Positions 9,401 through 23,900 are shown, counted from the stretch's first letter. The stretch is DNA of 64,000 nt from Macrostomum hystrix (GCA_950097015.1 CATNEN010000039.1:8510501-8574500); one strand, 5' to 3'. Notes: generated by a model from the letters alone, not told the origin. Numbers and translations are program-made.

Positions 9401-11932
9401 AGTAGCCAGCCAATGTACCGGCACCAGTGGGGCAGCTGCCACGAAGATGGCGGCGCCTCAAAGCTGGCGTCGTCCTCGCACGACGGCGCATCGGTGGCGA
9501 AAACTCGACGATTCCGCTGTCCACTTGGCTTCATCGCTTCCAGCTTGACTTTGTCAGCTAGCTCTGCCTCCGATGCCGAATTTTTTCTGGACTTTAAAAA
9601 TAGCAAAACAGTTGCCAGGGAAACAGGCATGATAGTCAGGCTGCCCAAGATTGATGTTATCAGAGTTCCATATGATATCTTGAAGGGTCCGATTGAGAAC
9701 ATCTCCGTGGATTTTTCGGCGACTTTGTACCTAAAAAGACAATAATAAAATGCATTGCAACTGCGCCAAGCATACATAACTGGCACGTGTACTCGCATGT
9801 ATGACTCACCACATAGCATTGGCAATCATGGTCATGAACAGCAGATTCCAGCAGACTGCAAACCGCTCAAGCCGGCTAAAATTGGATTCAGTCTTCCTGG
9901 TAGCGATTGACAGCCAGGTGTGATCGTCCTGCATCTTCCTGGTCAGATGGTTTCGTGTCAGGTTCTTCGTATATCGCATGTCATTGGCCGAGGCGCATTT
10001 GATGACCACATCCTCGTCTGTGGGAACTGCATTCTCCCAGATGAAAATGTACCTCCGGTTCTTCGTGCAGTCCGTGACGATAACTCTACTGAGGTTCCAG
10101 CAGCCGGTTCCACTCTCAGTGTCCTCGTAGGACAGGCTGATCGACCTAATATCCCCTAGGTGCTCCTTAGTCGTGAATGACAGGTTGTCAACACTTCCAG
10201 GAGTGAAGTTCTGAAAAATTTGTCTTTTCTGTTATCAAATGTTACTGATAAATTTTATTTATAAGCTGGTAAAGAAAAAGCAAAGCTTTTCAGTCTTACC
10301 TCGCGACACCCATCTCGCAGGTTCCTAACTCTCTCGGCGGCACTTAGTCCTCTCAGCGTGAGAAACAAGTTGGTCGGCACCTGACTATCACTGGAGCCTG
10401 TGAACACTTGAATCCGGTACTGCCAAGCGTCTTTCTTGTCGTCGACTAGTGGCAGATAATCAAACTGCAGAGTTGAAGGAAGGCAAAAATTACTCTAAGC
10501 AACGTGCAACGTGCGTTTGTAAAACGTTTCACTGGATTATCTACCCGATAGCCGTCCTGCTTGTCAAGCCTTCGCAGCAGCAGCGCAATGGGAAGGAACA
10601 GCAACCAAAGCGTGGCCACCACTGCAACTACTGCCCTGCTGTCAGCCAGCTTGCCGCTCCAGTTTTCAAACAGAGTGCCAAAGTCGATGGTGTTCGGCAC
10701 GAAGGACACTCCAGCACCCAGACTGCCAAACAGGTTGACGCTGAAGGGCGCCCTGCTTGCTGTTGACTCGTCTGCTGGCTGTTGAAAGCAATAATTGGAA
10801 TTAAATCCACAAAAAAAATCACGAAAATATGGAGAGTGCTTCGTTTTACGAATTTCACCAGCAAGATTTTCAGAAATCGTCACTACCCAGCGCTTAGGCG
10901 TGAGATTTTTACCTGACATTCTGTAGCGCTCAGTCGAAGCCACGAGTCCCTGCTGTGGTTCCAGATGTAGCAGTTTTGAAGCAGGATAGCAAACTTGTAT
11001 GCCAGAGTGTAGTGTGTGCAGTTGCCTCTGCCACTGTCCTCCCTACTGCAGCCCGGCCGTCTCACTCCAATGAAGACAGTCTGGTTCAGTAGGAAACTTT
11101 CGGCAGGAAGTAGAAATCCGGAGTCGCCACTGCCGTTGTTAACGGCACGCGGCACCGCGAACTGAATCGTGAAGTTGGCTGGATCCGGCTTCGTATCAGC
11201 CGCCACCAACACCTCAAGCTGAATTCCATGGGCCGGTAGAATGAACAGCTGGACTGACTCGCCGGTCCAAACGAAACTGTGGTACAGCATAAGCCATCGA
11301 TCAATAGGCGTTGCATTGACGGTCAGAAAATTCAGTGGCCCAGTATTGAGCATCATAAAATACTCCTTGCCAGCTGCCACGGATCTCTTTACACGCTGAG
11401 CCGAGCAGTTAGTAGCCCAGTTGCTCAACACGGACGTTGAAACTAGAGCTGAACTGTCGTCCCAGTGGTAGGGATTGTCTTTGGATAGAAGAAGCCGCAC
11501 GGAACAGCCAGTGCTGCCGGGTGCTGACAATCTCGGCATTGTGACGGATCCCTGCGAGCTGGACATTGTTCTCTGGCTGGCCGAGTTTAGGTCAAGTGAT
11601 GGCTCTAATATGCCAAAGTAGGCGTAATTTGGCCGCGTGATGGAGAACTGGGTACTGGATCGAAGCAGCAGTTGGCCGAGCGAGTCGAATGTCGACATGA
11701 TTGCGTTCATTGTGATGCGCACGCTGTCCTTCGTGATGGCAGATTGAGCCAGCTCCTGAGCCGTGCAGTTTCTCTTACACAACATGGACACTGATGTTTG
11801 CGTGGCGTTCCACACTGCCACGCCGCAGTCCATCATCTTCGTGGAGACCGAAAGCTGCTGATCAGCTGGCGTTTCACCTTGAAAGCGCCACATGCCCTCT
11901 ACCATTGCTGTGAGCTTCTGCTGGGCCATTCT
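6476..11932 (-). other. Polycystin gene segment: degenerate GPS, TM1, PLAT and channel core
   Basis: Exon 10913-11932 ends in a GPS-like Cys/Trp pattern (CYIWNHSRDSWLRLSATEC). Exon 10545-10778 gives TM1 (AVVAVVATLWLLFLPIALLL). Exons 10300-10464 and 9810-10210 give PLAT (YRIQVFTGSSDSQVPTNLFL) and the HTWLSIATR to NAMW stretch typical of polycystin-1. Exons 9162-9730 and 8866-9089 hold the following TM segments up to TM6. Exon 7412-8798 gives the TOP domain and the last TM segments, with pore-loop sequence FTQLIVMLGKLSMNF. Exon 6476-6666 gives a polar, partly acidic C-tail ending at TGA. Confidence 0.9.
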
Positions 11933-14900
11933 CTGAATGACGGAACAATAAAGTCAAAGAATACAGCGTAATTGCGCTAGTATATAAAAAAAATAAAATC
12001 ACTTCCATTAACACAATATTCCCTTCTATTAGACCAATTTTTTTTAAAAAGATTACTGCTCATAGACCCTTAAATCCATTGCCCGAGAGCCATTCAGACC
12101 ATCGCATACTGTTTCTTAATGGGGCTGAGCTTGTACTTTTTGAATTATAGTACTCAATATAATCCAGGATTGTGATGTTATACACACGGCCAATTACGTT
12201 GCAATTCATACTAGCACGTCAAAGTTTTTTGCTCGTACTCCTATTTGGTCTGGAACAGAATGAACAGGACTTCTTTGAATAATTACCTATTGTCACATAT
12301 ACTGTACGTCCTTATGATCGCATAAGTACGAGCTCTCAGGTTATCAATCATCGAACAAAAAGAAGAATATGAATATGAATATGCTTAAAATCCTGGCGAT
12401 TCTCTCACCTGAGCTGTCAGACTGAAGTGGCGCGGTTTGAGAGCGCCGAAAAAGATCAGGCTGGCGAGTCGATCGATGTCCTGAGTGGTGCCAATCGGAA
12501 ACTGGCTCACTGTTTGAATGTATCTATCCCGAAGCTGGAATAGAGGTTTGATTTTTAACTTGCACCACCGGTGGCTGTTGGCTTCTCACTTCTCTCCTGC
12601 TTTAGACAGCAAGTCGGTTACTTAGGCGTTGTTGGCGTTGCTATTGGAAACTGTAATTGTTTTATAGTTGAAAGAACACGCTATTTCCTCCCCCCTGGGG
12701 AAGACCACGAGCGTATTTCAAATACCCACTGCCTACTTCACTGTAGCTCCCAAACCAAATGACCGATTTTCGTGAAAGTCCATCATACGGATGAAAATTT
12801 TCCGTCTAGCTTTCAAAGCTGTCCAGCGTCAGCATCGTCGAGATATTCAGCGATTTTTGTTCGAAGACCCTGGTGACAAGTACAACTAACATTGCTTATT
12901 ATAAACCTCGATGGCGAATCCATACTGGTTAAAAAGAGTATAAAAATTAACGATTGCCTGTGTCTATAAATGCAGAAAAATTATGCCGATATTGGTAGTT
13001 ATTGTCACCAGACACGAGAATCCTTGACTATCTCAACGATGCTGATGTTTTGTGTTTCTGGAGTATTTTCATCTGATAAAGCAGAATTTTTTTTGCTTTT
13101 GTTCTGGATCTTTATGACTATTGGTTAAATATGTTTAGAGATACAGAAAAAATAAAAATGTGGTTATCTGAAATACCCCCGTGGTATTTCTGCTGTCAAG
13201 GGAAATAATTGCTGAAACCTTGCTGATAAGGATCCCTGATCAATGCAATGTGCCACATTGGTTCAGTTCATCAAGCTGTAAGATTTGTACCACTATCTGC
13301 TGAAATAGAAATTCAGATGGAGTGGTGACCCCAGTCAATGGACTTGACGGCACATGGTTGTAGTAGCCTTTGGATGCTTTGAAGTCTCAATTTGTTCCCG
13401 AATTCTTCCAGTCACTCGTTACCTTGGTCATGTTGGCGATGAAGGCCAGCTTTTTCTCTGGACTTGCTCCGAGCCCTTCGCCGTCCTCGTTCCAAGCGTT
13501 CATCATGCCTGCCACAGTAAGCAGGCTAGTGGTGGCTCGCTGGTAATTGCCGGCGTCCAGCTGCTGCGCGAGAGCGCTGTTGTTGCCCCACAAGATGAGG
13601 GTCAGTTCGCGAGTGAGCACCTCGGCCAGGTAGGTTGAAATGTAACTCTGCGAAACAGAGAACATAACTATTAAGAGTTTTGTTCGGATCAAAACGAAGG
13701 CAAATAAAATTTGAACTGGTAAAATCGACGTACCGCTATAGGCACAATCATCTCCGTCTTCTCGCCTGTGGCGTCAGTGACTGTGAAGATAATGTCCGCC
13801 GAGAAATCTTTCAACGGCTCCCCGAGAGGCACGGACATAGTCTCGCTGCAGGTGTTGGTGCTGTCCAGGAGAGTGGCCCTCTGACCCATGTCGCTGCGAT
13901 AAAACTCGACCTTGTATTTCAGTGGGCCCAGCGAAATATTACCGAATTCGCGCCAATTTATGCAACGAAACTCATGAATCGTCTTTCCAGTCTCTCCTGT
14001 TGTACGGAAATTTATTTTTGCAGAAATTTAATTTTTGTCACATAAAACTTGCGATAAGTACTTGAACGATTTTTTGTAATGGTTCCTAAGATTCATAGAG
14101 TTTTTGGACTCAGAGAGCTCGTATTTTGAAGTCCAGTTTGAAAATGCATAAATTTACTCACCAACACTTGGAGTAACAGAGCAGGTACCGCCAACCGGTG
14201 GGCCGTTTACGATAACAGCTTGCGTTATTGTAAAGCCGCTATCACTATGAGCTTTTAAATTGTACATTTGCCCGACAACTCGGTAGAAGGTTCCAGGTTC
14301 AACGGTAGAAGCTGGAATCGTCACTTGTCCTCGACCTGACGAACCAAATGGAGAGCTCAGTGCCGAGCCGCTCCCGTTGACCAGCGTGATTGTCAAATCG
14401 ACGGTCAGAGAACTGAATTTGTTTCCGCAGTTGATGTCGCAAATAAGCTCGAAAGTGAACGCACGATTGGCACGCGCCTTTAGGCCACAGTTCTCAACGC
14501 ATTGAAGTCGACCCACTGGATTTGCCTGACTGCAAACGGTAATTAACTTTCTCTGAACCACCTGTCGACTATCCTTCTTCAGACGCATTTCAAGTTCGTA
14601 GGTTTTATTCGGGAACATGTGATAAGAGTTAAAAATAAATGTTGCGGCGATTGACTGGTTGCCTACCAAAACTACACCAGGGCCATTGCCAAAGCATCCT
14701 GAGAGAGCGGTCAAAGCTCTCACCTCAAGCTCTGTTGGGACCACAATGAACTTTTCCGATCCAGTCTCTCCGATTCGCATACAAGTCCATTCGAATATCA
14801 TTCCTGTATAGTTGCCTTCATATTCATCCAAGTCCCTGGCTGACACGGCCAATGAGACTGTTTCATTGTATGCTATTATTTCGGGTCCCAGGATCGGCCC

Positions 14901-17900
14901 AAGATCCAAAGGAGTCTTTGTAACATTTACTAGAAACCATTCTGTCGTGACCTGTGGTGGCCTAACTGCAAGATCCACAGTTAAAGATACATTGCATATA
15001 CCGTATGGTAGACTTCTTTTTACTATGGAGCATCGATCATCGTCATGAGAACAGATTGGTATGGACAGACCGTTGTGAGACACTTGCCATCGCCGTGTAA
15101 TATTCATAGGCTTTGTGCAGTTGATATCCTTTTCACTAGTCACATTGACATCTTCCGATCTCATCACTTGCATAACACTGTCTGACAGCAGCAGGTTCAT
15201 TGGCGGGTTCACCGCAAAGAGATTCACTACGGGCTTGAAGCACGGCCAGTCTATCACTGTAGCAATCAGTGTTGCAGTGTCATTGCTCACTTGATTAAAG
15301 GCGTCAATAGTTACAACGTAGTTCCCGTAGGTCGGGAAAATTCGACTCCATCGCAAGCTAATGTTAGATTGGCTTATCTCGGTAAATGTGAAACCAGAAG
15401 CGTTGGCAACAGAACGGCAGCCAATATGACCGAACATCTTTCCGGGAGAAGAATCGTTGTATCTGACTGAAATGCAGCTTTCTGCTCCTATGCGCTTCAT
15501 TTTTAGATGAAATTCAGTGGGAAATTTGTCCCAGACAGTTCCATTGGTGCTAAAGTTGGCTATGATCACTGTGTCCAGTTCAATATGAATGGATAAGTTC
15601 TTGATAATATCGATAGTCGTTAATGGATTTCTGCACTTCATGAAAATTGTCCTAAATCCAACGGACGCTCTCGGAAACGCAAAGGAAACTGTAACATTAG
15701 TTTCTGCCGTCAAAGAAGGAGAGAAAATTCGCCTCGAGCCGAAGCTTGAGAACTCAAAGTCACAAAGCACTAGGCTGCTTGTTGTGTTCGGCAAGTTGCT
15801 GTAAAAAAAGTTGGCAACACCCGGCAAATACAGAATGTGACTGTCATACTTCACTTCAAGCTCCTTGAGTTCATCCACAACAACCACCACAATGTGGGAA
15901 AGTTGCCAGCTTACTTCGTTTGATGCGTTCACCACGACTGTGTAATTGCCAACAAAGTCAAACACATGAAAAACGGTCGCATTTGCTTGCCTAGCAAAGA
16001 CGGAAGCGGATGCTAAATTGGCGGCTTCAGAAGCATCTCCAAATTCGAAACTGTAAGCTACGTTAGTTCCATTCTGCAGTGCCGCCTCAATGCTGATGTT
16101 AGTTCCCGGAGAAATGACATATTTGCTAGCTGATATGGCCAGACCTGCAATGACTTCTATGCACGTGACAAAATTGCTGGTCACCGCAGCTGAGACCAGA
16201 TTCCAGCACTTGACTGTGACAGCACTCTTCACGGCCAGGGCTTCCCGTTTGCAGCTCAGCGACTGAGTTAGCAAGCCGTTTGAGAATGCCGCTGGTTGAA
16301 GCCTCCAGTCAGAAAGGAATGTAGTGTTGCAAGTTACATTCGTTGGCACATTTGAGCCATTGTAACTTAGCCTCAGGCTAAAAATACCTGGCGGATATGC
16401 CACGAATTGATTAACTGAGAGTTTCAGTCCCAGAATTGGATTCTGCGCGATTATTCCGTTTATCTGCACTGTCTCTGCATTTCTAGGACTTTTGGCACTT
16501 ATAATCAGATCGAAAATTCCAGGCTTGTTAAATGTGTAAGGAACTGGCAGTACTTGCCAGAAGGAAACAGGTTCAGGATGAACTTTGGAAACATTGTTGC
16601 CACCTGAGCTCCAAAGGTAATACGTCACATCAGTGCCATTCGTCACATTCAGCAACACATTCGTCGGAGTTAAGGTTGCCCAAGCACCGTTTGTTACTCT
16701 AGCACTGAGGCCGTAGATGTCTGTCGGAGTGTAAAGACGAACTTCAAAAGTGTTTGTCGCAGTGCCCAGTGCATTTGCACATGAGAGAGTTGACGTCACC
16801 ACTGACTTTGCTGGACTGTATAGAAAAGTAAAGTTCACTTTTTCCCCGAAAGGAACTTTTAGCTTTACAAATTTATGCACTACATTAGGATACAAATTGA
16901 ATGTACAGTCGAATAGCAAGTACGAGCCGGCACTTCCAAAAGTCATCTCCAGAGTGTAGGTCACCTCCAATGGTGCGAAAAGTCTTTCGTAACTGATGCC
17001 AGCATTCAGTGCAGAGCTCGGAGCTGGGTTCACGAGCACAATTTCTGTCTTGTTGAAGCTAGTAAAATTGTTGCGACATACAACGTTTATATTGTGCTCT
17101 CTGAGGTCCATCTCATAAGGGACCACAAACGTCAGAGTCTTTTGATGAAAGTCTGTCGCATTGTCGTTATCCAGCCAGTGCCACCTGTAAGTAGTGCTGT
17201 TCCAATCTGGATCCACAAAAACTTCAATAAACGTGCCGTTGTTCCACTTCACAGTGATGATCAAGTTGGCTGGATATTTCACAGGATTCTGACTCAACTG
17301 TACTGCGGCTCCATGTATAGGTATGCCTAGAAACAATATAGGAAATCATAATTTTGGGCTGTGCGGTTTTGAAAATAAAATTAACATCATAATCTTATCT
17401 TAATCTTAAATAATCTTATCAATGAAGTATTCGATCATACCGTATTTACGACAGAGAACGGCCTATTTGTATTGAAGGACCCTAGAAACAGATAAATCGA
17501 TATCTTAATAGCTTGCCTTGACACGCGAATCGTTTTGCGACACCGAAGCAGAAAGTTTTGTTGGCTAAGCTGGTATCGGTGAAGCTGGGCATGATCCAGT
17601 TAGTCATTTCAATGCAAATCGTGTCGAACTTGCCGCACTGATCAAACGAAATCTGAAACAATGCGCTGCAGGAAATCACAGCTGTTGCCAATTGCAGAAG
17701 GCCCCGTCGTGAGCTGTCGGTGCAATCCACCTTGCCAGGTAGAACATCAGGTGTACTCGTAGATGATGTCAGTTTAACGAATGGAAAGAAATTTCTTTGC
17801 GGAGAGTTTACAGGGTCGATCGGGGAGCCGCCGGTGTGGCGTACATTCACGCTGAGGCTGAGGTTGTGCGGATAAATTGGAACCCACGGGTTTTGAGGAT

Positions 17901-20900
17901 CCACTTCAGAGCTGACGCTGTCAACAGCAAACTGGGAGACTAAAATGAGTTTTTTAAAATAGATTTCTCTGTTAAGAATTTTTTCTGCATTTCTAGATTA
18001 AATACTAGATCATGTTCCACTCACATATTTCGCAGTATGTGTCCACCGAATGGCAAGCGATGCTATTGTTCAGATAAATTTCGGAATAGCTAGAATTAAC
18101 AGGATTGTAAAACACGATGCAAAACAAAGCCGTGTAGTTGCACTGAGTCTGATTCAGCTCAAACGGCAAGGACCAGACTGTCAGGTTGATAAACTCTCCA
18201 GTCGAGTATGAACGCTTAAAAATAGACGGATCATGGACTTGCAGCACTTGTCTGTACTGAGTAGCGTCATCGAGACTTCTCCTAACGGCTGAGTCGCTGC
18301 CGTTGTTTTCAAAATTATCGCTTGTCACGTGCAGGACTGCCTGAAAGTTGTCATCTTGATCTTCTGCAACAACCATGGGATATTCCATGAAGTTCACTCT
18401 GACGCTGATGTTATAAGAAACATAGATGCTTGTGTGTCGGCTGATAATTTTAGGATGCAAATTTGTAGGCTCAAATTTTACTATTTCAGTGTCTCCATTA
18501 GGTCGGCAGTAGATAATTTTCGTTATGTCAACACAAGCTGCGTTGTTCTGCTCATTCATGTCAGCTACTGTTTCGTTTAAGCTGGCTGATAATCCAGCAC
18601 AATAAAACGAGATGGAATTACATTTGCCTCCAACGGGAATACTTGCGTTCGAGCATAGTTTGAAGGCGACAGACTCCTTGACTGAGAGTCCAGTATTCAA
18701 GTCGCCTGACAGGATGGTGACTGGACTATGCACGAAGTATGGCTCAATAGGTGTTAGAGTCGGATACCACGTCGACGACTTGTTAAGGAAGTACGTTCTG
18801 AACTGCGCCAGCTTCGTTGGAGGCGAGCTTGAGGGCACGGGGCCGTTACCTCGTTCGAGCACAAAAGTAAAAGTCGAACAAATCTCAATGGACGAGTTTC
18901 TAACCAATCTAGAGCTTAATGTAGGGGCGCTGGTTTTTAACGCTGAAAAATCTGCTACCAGATCGCAGCCGTCAGAGGTCATCTCGCGTGGACTGACGCA
19001 GCCGCAACTCGATTTGACAGCGCTGCCAGTTGGCAGGCACACTGTTCTGTTCTCTTGACATTCGGCGTCAATTGAGCACGGATCGCCAAGCATGAGAGCT
19101 GAAAAGATCGTTTAAAGATTTTGTTTTGGCTGCAATGGTTCAAAGAATTGTGTGCTTTGTTAACTTTCATTTCTTGAACTTTTGCTCCGAGATAGACTGC
19201 GCAGGGCAGTCTTTAACTACAGCTTCTTAAACGCATATACTCATACTTGTAAGTCTACAGGCTCTGGGTTGTAGCCTAGTTTTGGTTAGAGCGTCGTACT
19301 CAAGACCTGAAGGCCGTGGGTTCGATTCCTGACTCCACTGGAACAATTTGTGTCCTTTAGCAAGACACTTAATGCTGCGTTGCTTCAGTTCACCCAGATG
19401 TTAAGCGCTGGGTAACAGCGTTAGCTGTGGTAATTGAGGGTGGGGTGTGGCGTCTCCCATAGTCCACGGACTGAACAGCCGTAGTAGCTGCGGCTTTGCT
19501 GTCTGCTGCACATCTGGCCAGATTGAGGCAGATGTAACCAATTAGAATAATAAAAAGTCACAATACTAAACTGATCAGCAATAAAAAACTTCCAAAACGT
19601 ATCCATAAACTCACGCTCAACGCCTTCACTGTTGAAAATCAATCGCATCCGCACGTTCAAACTTTTTGACACATTAAATGTCGGCTTCCACCACATTGTG
19701 GAGCCCACAGAATGGTTGTCACCGGCCAGTTTTACCACGGATGTAGAACCACATGATGGCTGCCACCAGGCGAACAGACCAGATGGTGAGTCTGAGCAGT
19801 CCAGGTTTGAGAACAGACCAAACTTGGCGAAATGCTGCGTTAGAAAATAGTTCTCGTCTAGAAAGCCGCTTTTGCAGTCCTGAATCTGAATTGGGTAGCC
19901 CTGAGCTCTAGGGCCCACACTCCAAGATGCGCATTCGATGTACTTGCCAGACCCGTCCGAGCTCGTGGCATCGACTCGCAGAAGTAGGGGCCATCGCGCG
20001 GGAAACAAGTAGGGCAGGATCTCAAGAAAGTCAAGCCCAGTCCAGAAGCTGGACAAAGACAACGGAGTAGCCGTGAAGTCCAGAGCCAATGGAGCAGCTC
20101 CGCGAATGAAACCGACTCTGTAGTCTGGAAGCGATCTGCCAGTATTGAAGTCTTCATGAAGCCTCTGGTAGATCACCATGGACTTGCTCATGCACGGGAG
20201 CGTAACCGTGCCAAGGTACGGGTGATTCAATCGAATGAAGCTTCGAATCCCATCGCAGATTCTTGTTACGGCTGAAATCAAGCAACTGGAGATTAATAGT
20301 CACCGCACTGCTGCTTAACAGTACAAAGACTACTGGGGATATTTCAAATACCCACAACTTAATGAATCACAAAACATCTACATCGTCCAGATACTCAACG
20401 ATTCTTGTCGGCGTTTTTGGTGGCAAGAACCACAAATATATGCATATTTTTCTGCTCAAAAAATTTCATCATGTAACCATGTAGGCTACCGTTGTTAACT
20501 AATATGGACTGATTATATAGTAAATTTTTTTTAACCAAAATGGATTCTCTATAGAAGTTTATACAGAGCAATGCTAGTTGTTCTTGTTCACCACGGTATT
20601 CGACAGGAATCGCTGAATATCTCGACGATGCTCACTCGGACGGCTTTGAAAGTTAGTTCATCGTAAAGGGTGGAAAATTTGGATCCATGTGGTGGGCTTT
20701 CACAAAGATGGGTCATTCGGTTTTGGAGCTATCGTGAAGCAGGCAGTGGGTATTTGAAATATGCCGTTGTCTTTCTACTGTTAAATGGCTGGGCACCATT
20801 GCCAATACTGGTTTTGGTGCAGACCTGGGATAGTCGTAGCTACTCCGTAGAGGTCGAGTTTTACGCCCATCCTTGAATCACTGGTACTCCAGGTTCCTGT

Positions 20901-23900
20901 GATTCGCATCTGATTTGTGTAGACTAAGTTGGCGAACATCCGGTAAACCGGGACAAAATAGTTCTCAGGATTGATACGAATTTTGCTCTGCAAGGAAAGG
21001 AAAAGGGGATTGTAGAATCCCTGAAGTTTTTGTTTTTATTCGTTGACAAAGGCAGCTACCGGATTCCCAATTCGCAGATCGATGGATGTCTGGACAAAAC
21101 TGCCGGCTTTCTCGTCGAAATAGTCCACACGCAGTTCGATGCCTTTCGGATAACTGCCTGAGTCTGCCCGAACTCCAGGACCCATCACTGACAAGCCGTG
21201 CATGATGTACATTTGCGGCAACATTATCTGCAATGAGACAATTATAAAATCTGCTTTGAATATGACTTTAATTGTAGAGCGATCTCAGGTTTATCGGCTT
21301 CTTGTGTTCTTTGGTATGACGCAAGATATTCAGCGGGTCATGCATCGCTTTGACTGGTACTTGTACATGACGTTGATTCATCTACTGAAGAGTAGGAAGG
21401 GTTTAGTAGCCTACGTCAGAGGTCGGCAACCCTTGATGATGCGGCCCTTGAAGTTCCTGAATCCGGCCCCGGACACCTTTGAATACCTACTCTACTCTTT
21501 CTCATCTCTCCAGCGTCACAACTGTCACAACTGTCTCGGGAGACAGATATTAATTTACCTGTTGAGCGAATATTCGCGATTGAATATTTCAGCAACTGTT
21601 TTTAGAGAAATATTTTTGATATAGCGTTACGATGCTATTGAGTTACGTTGACAATTCGGCATCAACCCTCATACATTATGTCGGAAGTGTTGTTCTAACT
21701 TAGCGCCGTCCAAACAGTAGCAAACGCCCACGGAATTGCAACTCTCTTTCGAAGTACAAGCTGCGAGAAAAACATTGACTTGAAGTTGTCGCTAGCGCTT
21801 GTCGGATACTGTTCAGCGTTGTTTCACAACCGAATTCTACAACTATATTTTTGTATAAAAAAGCTTTTTGTTTATGAAATATGGAAAACCTAAATGCCAG
21901 TGTCAAAAAGCTGGTTCATTTCTCCCTAGACTCTTCCTGTGTTTTTGTTTCCGTTGCAGAGAAGCACATTTTCACAATGGATGTTTTTTCCTGAATTCTA
22001 TTTGAGTTGCATTTCATTTTTTTTGTCTTTTGATCAAACGCGTCCTTCCTAGCAACCTTAAAAACAATATTTATTTATCTTATTGCTCCCAGTCTTGCAA
22101 CTCAATTGTCACTAAATTTTTGAAAGCGAAAGAATAATTTTTTCCTACGGAAGTTCAAACACTGCCCGAAGAAGTGGCGATGACGCAATAGTTTTTCTCA
22201 ATGATGCCGCCCTGGCTGTGCTTGACGCAGGCACAATAGAACTGGTGAGAATCTTTTTGTTTAAGTGCACTTATACTTTTTTGCTGTTGCTGGGAAATAC
22301 TGCAAGGCAAGAGAGAGAGAAGGCAAGATAGAGAGAGATTGGGTTACCTCTGTTGTCACCCAACTCAGCAACCAGCTTAAGGCTTGCGCGCCTGAACATC
22401 GGGTTGAGGATTGGTGTGTGGCATCCCATTTATTTGCGAACTCGCAAGTAAACGAAGCCTATTCTAAGAAAAGAAATGCTAATTGGAGCTTCTGTTTCTA
22501 ACCTGAAAAGGCGAATGGGTTTGAATACAATTCCTCTTTTACATGCTCGTGTAGACTCACTGTGAGCGCAGCCGCGTCCCAGTAGCCTGAGTAGGTGCTG
22601 CTCTGAAACTGCGCATCCAGTGGCAGGTGAGGCCACCTGCAGCAGTCCTTCGGAGAGAAGTCCTGCTTCTTAACTGAGCCAGAAGCATATGTGCCGTTTG
22701 ACATTATGTTTTCTAAATCTTTGGAGTGGTGAGGGGAAATATTCGAACCTGAACTGTTTGCTTAGTGTAGAAACTATTATAATAGAAAAACTAGCTTGTA
22801 TGCAGTAACAAGAAGCCGCTCTTTATCTGCAAGAATGCCACTGTATGCATTTAACTAAGTACGGGAATGGGATGGTCAGAGGCAGAGCGGATAACGCGTT
22901 TGCCTCTCGCGCCAATGTCCCTGAGCTCGATTCCGCGGCGAGGCCACACATTTATTTGGGGCGCAGCCGCGGAGAGAAGGCTTGAGAGGTTGTCGTGCAT
23001 CTACGCCCTTGAGGACCAACCTCCAAGGCACAGTGGCGACGTACACTGCCTGACGATGAGAGTCAGGGCAGATGTACACACCTGTGTGAGAGTTTGCCTG
23101 CGTACGTTATCTGTGTGCGTGTGTGCTCAGGAGTCAGCGGAATGGGCAGAATTGCCTCCTCGCTGGCTGCGGATCGACTGTCACAAATGCTGTGCCATTG
23201 CCCGCAGCCCTCCTGCAAATAATAAAAATATAATTCTGGCAAACGCTTTAGGAAAACAATTTCAGACTCATTCTACGAGTACATCAGGCGACCGTAGAAT
23301 AAATACTCTTATTTTATTCGCTCGGTGCCAAATACAACAAGAGTTAATTCAGATATAACACTGTACACGACGAGCCCCCAAACACTCTCTCCGCGGCTGC
23401 GGCCCAAATTATTGCGGCCTCGCCGTGGAATCGAGTTCAGGGACCCTGATGAGATAGGCAAAAGCTTTAGCCCCTCTGCCACTCACCAACTAATTAATTA
23501 AGATATACCTACCTCGACAATGAACTATAATGGCGGTATATCTGGCGTCGTCGACCTCGTGCTGCACGGAGTAAAAGTTCCTCAGGTCTTTCCTAACTAA
23601 CGTGAAGCTGGTGAAATCTGCGCCGGCAGTTGTCGAGTTGGCCCAGTAAATGTAGTTGCATCCTTGCAGACTGGAGCCTTCTAGACATATCCTCAAAGCC
23701 TCGAACAAAGTTATGCTGCTGCGAGAAATCTGCACCCATTGATCCAGGGTGTCGTGGTTGTGGTATCTTCTTCCGCGCTGAACTCCAAAGTATGGATTCT
23801 GACACTTTCGGCCCTTCGCTGAAGCTGTGAGGTTGGTAATTTTCCCAAATTTTCCCAATGGCTCTGTCTAATATAATAAAGTTGGTCTTTTTTCCCCTAG

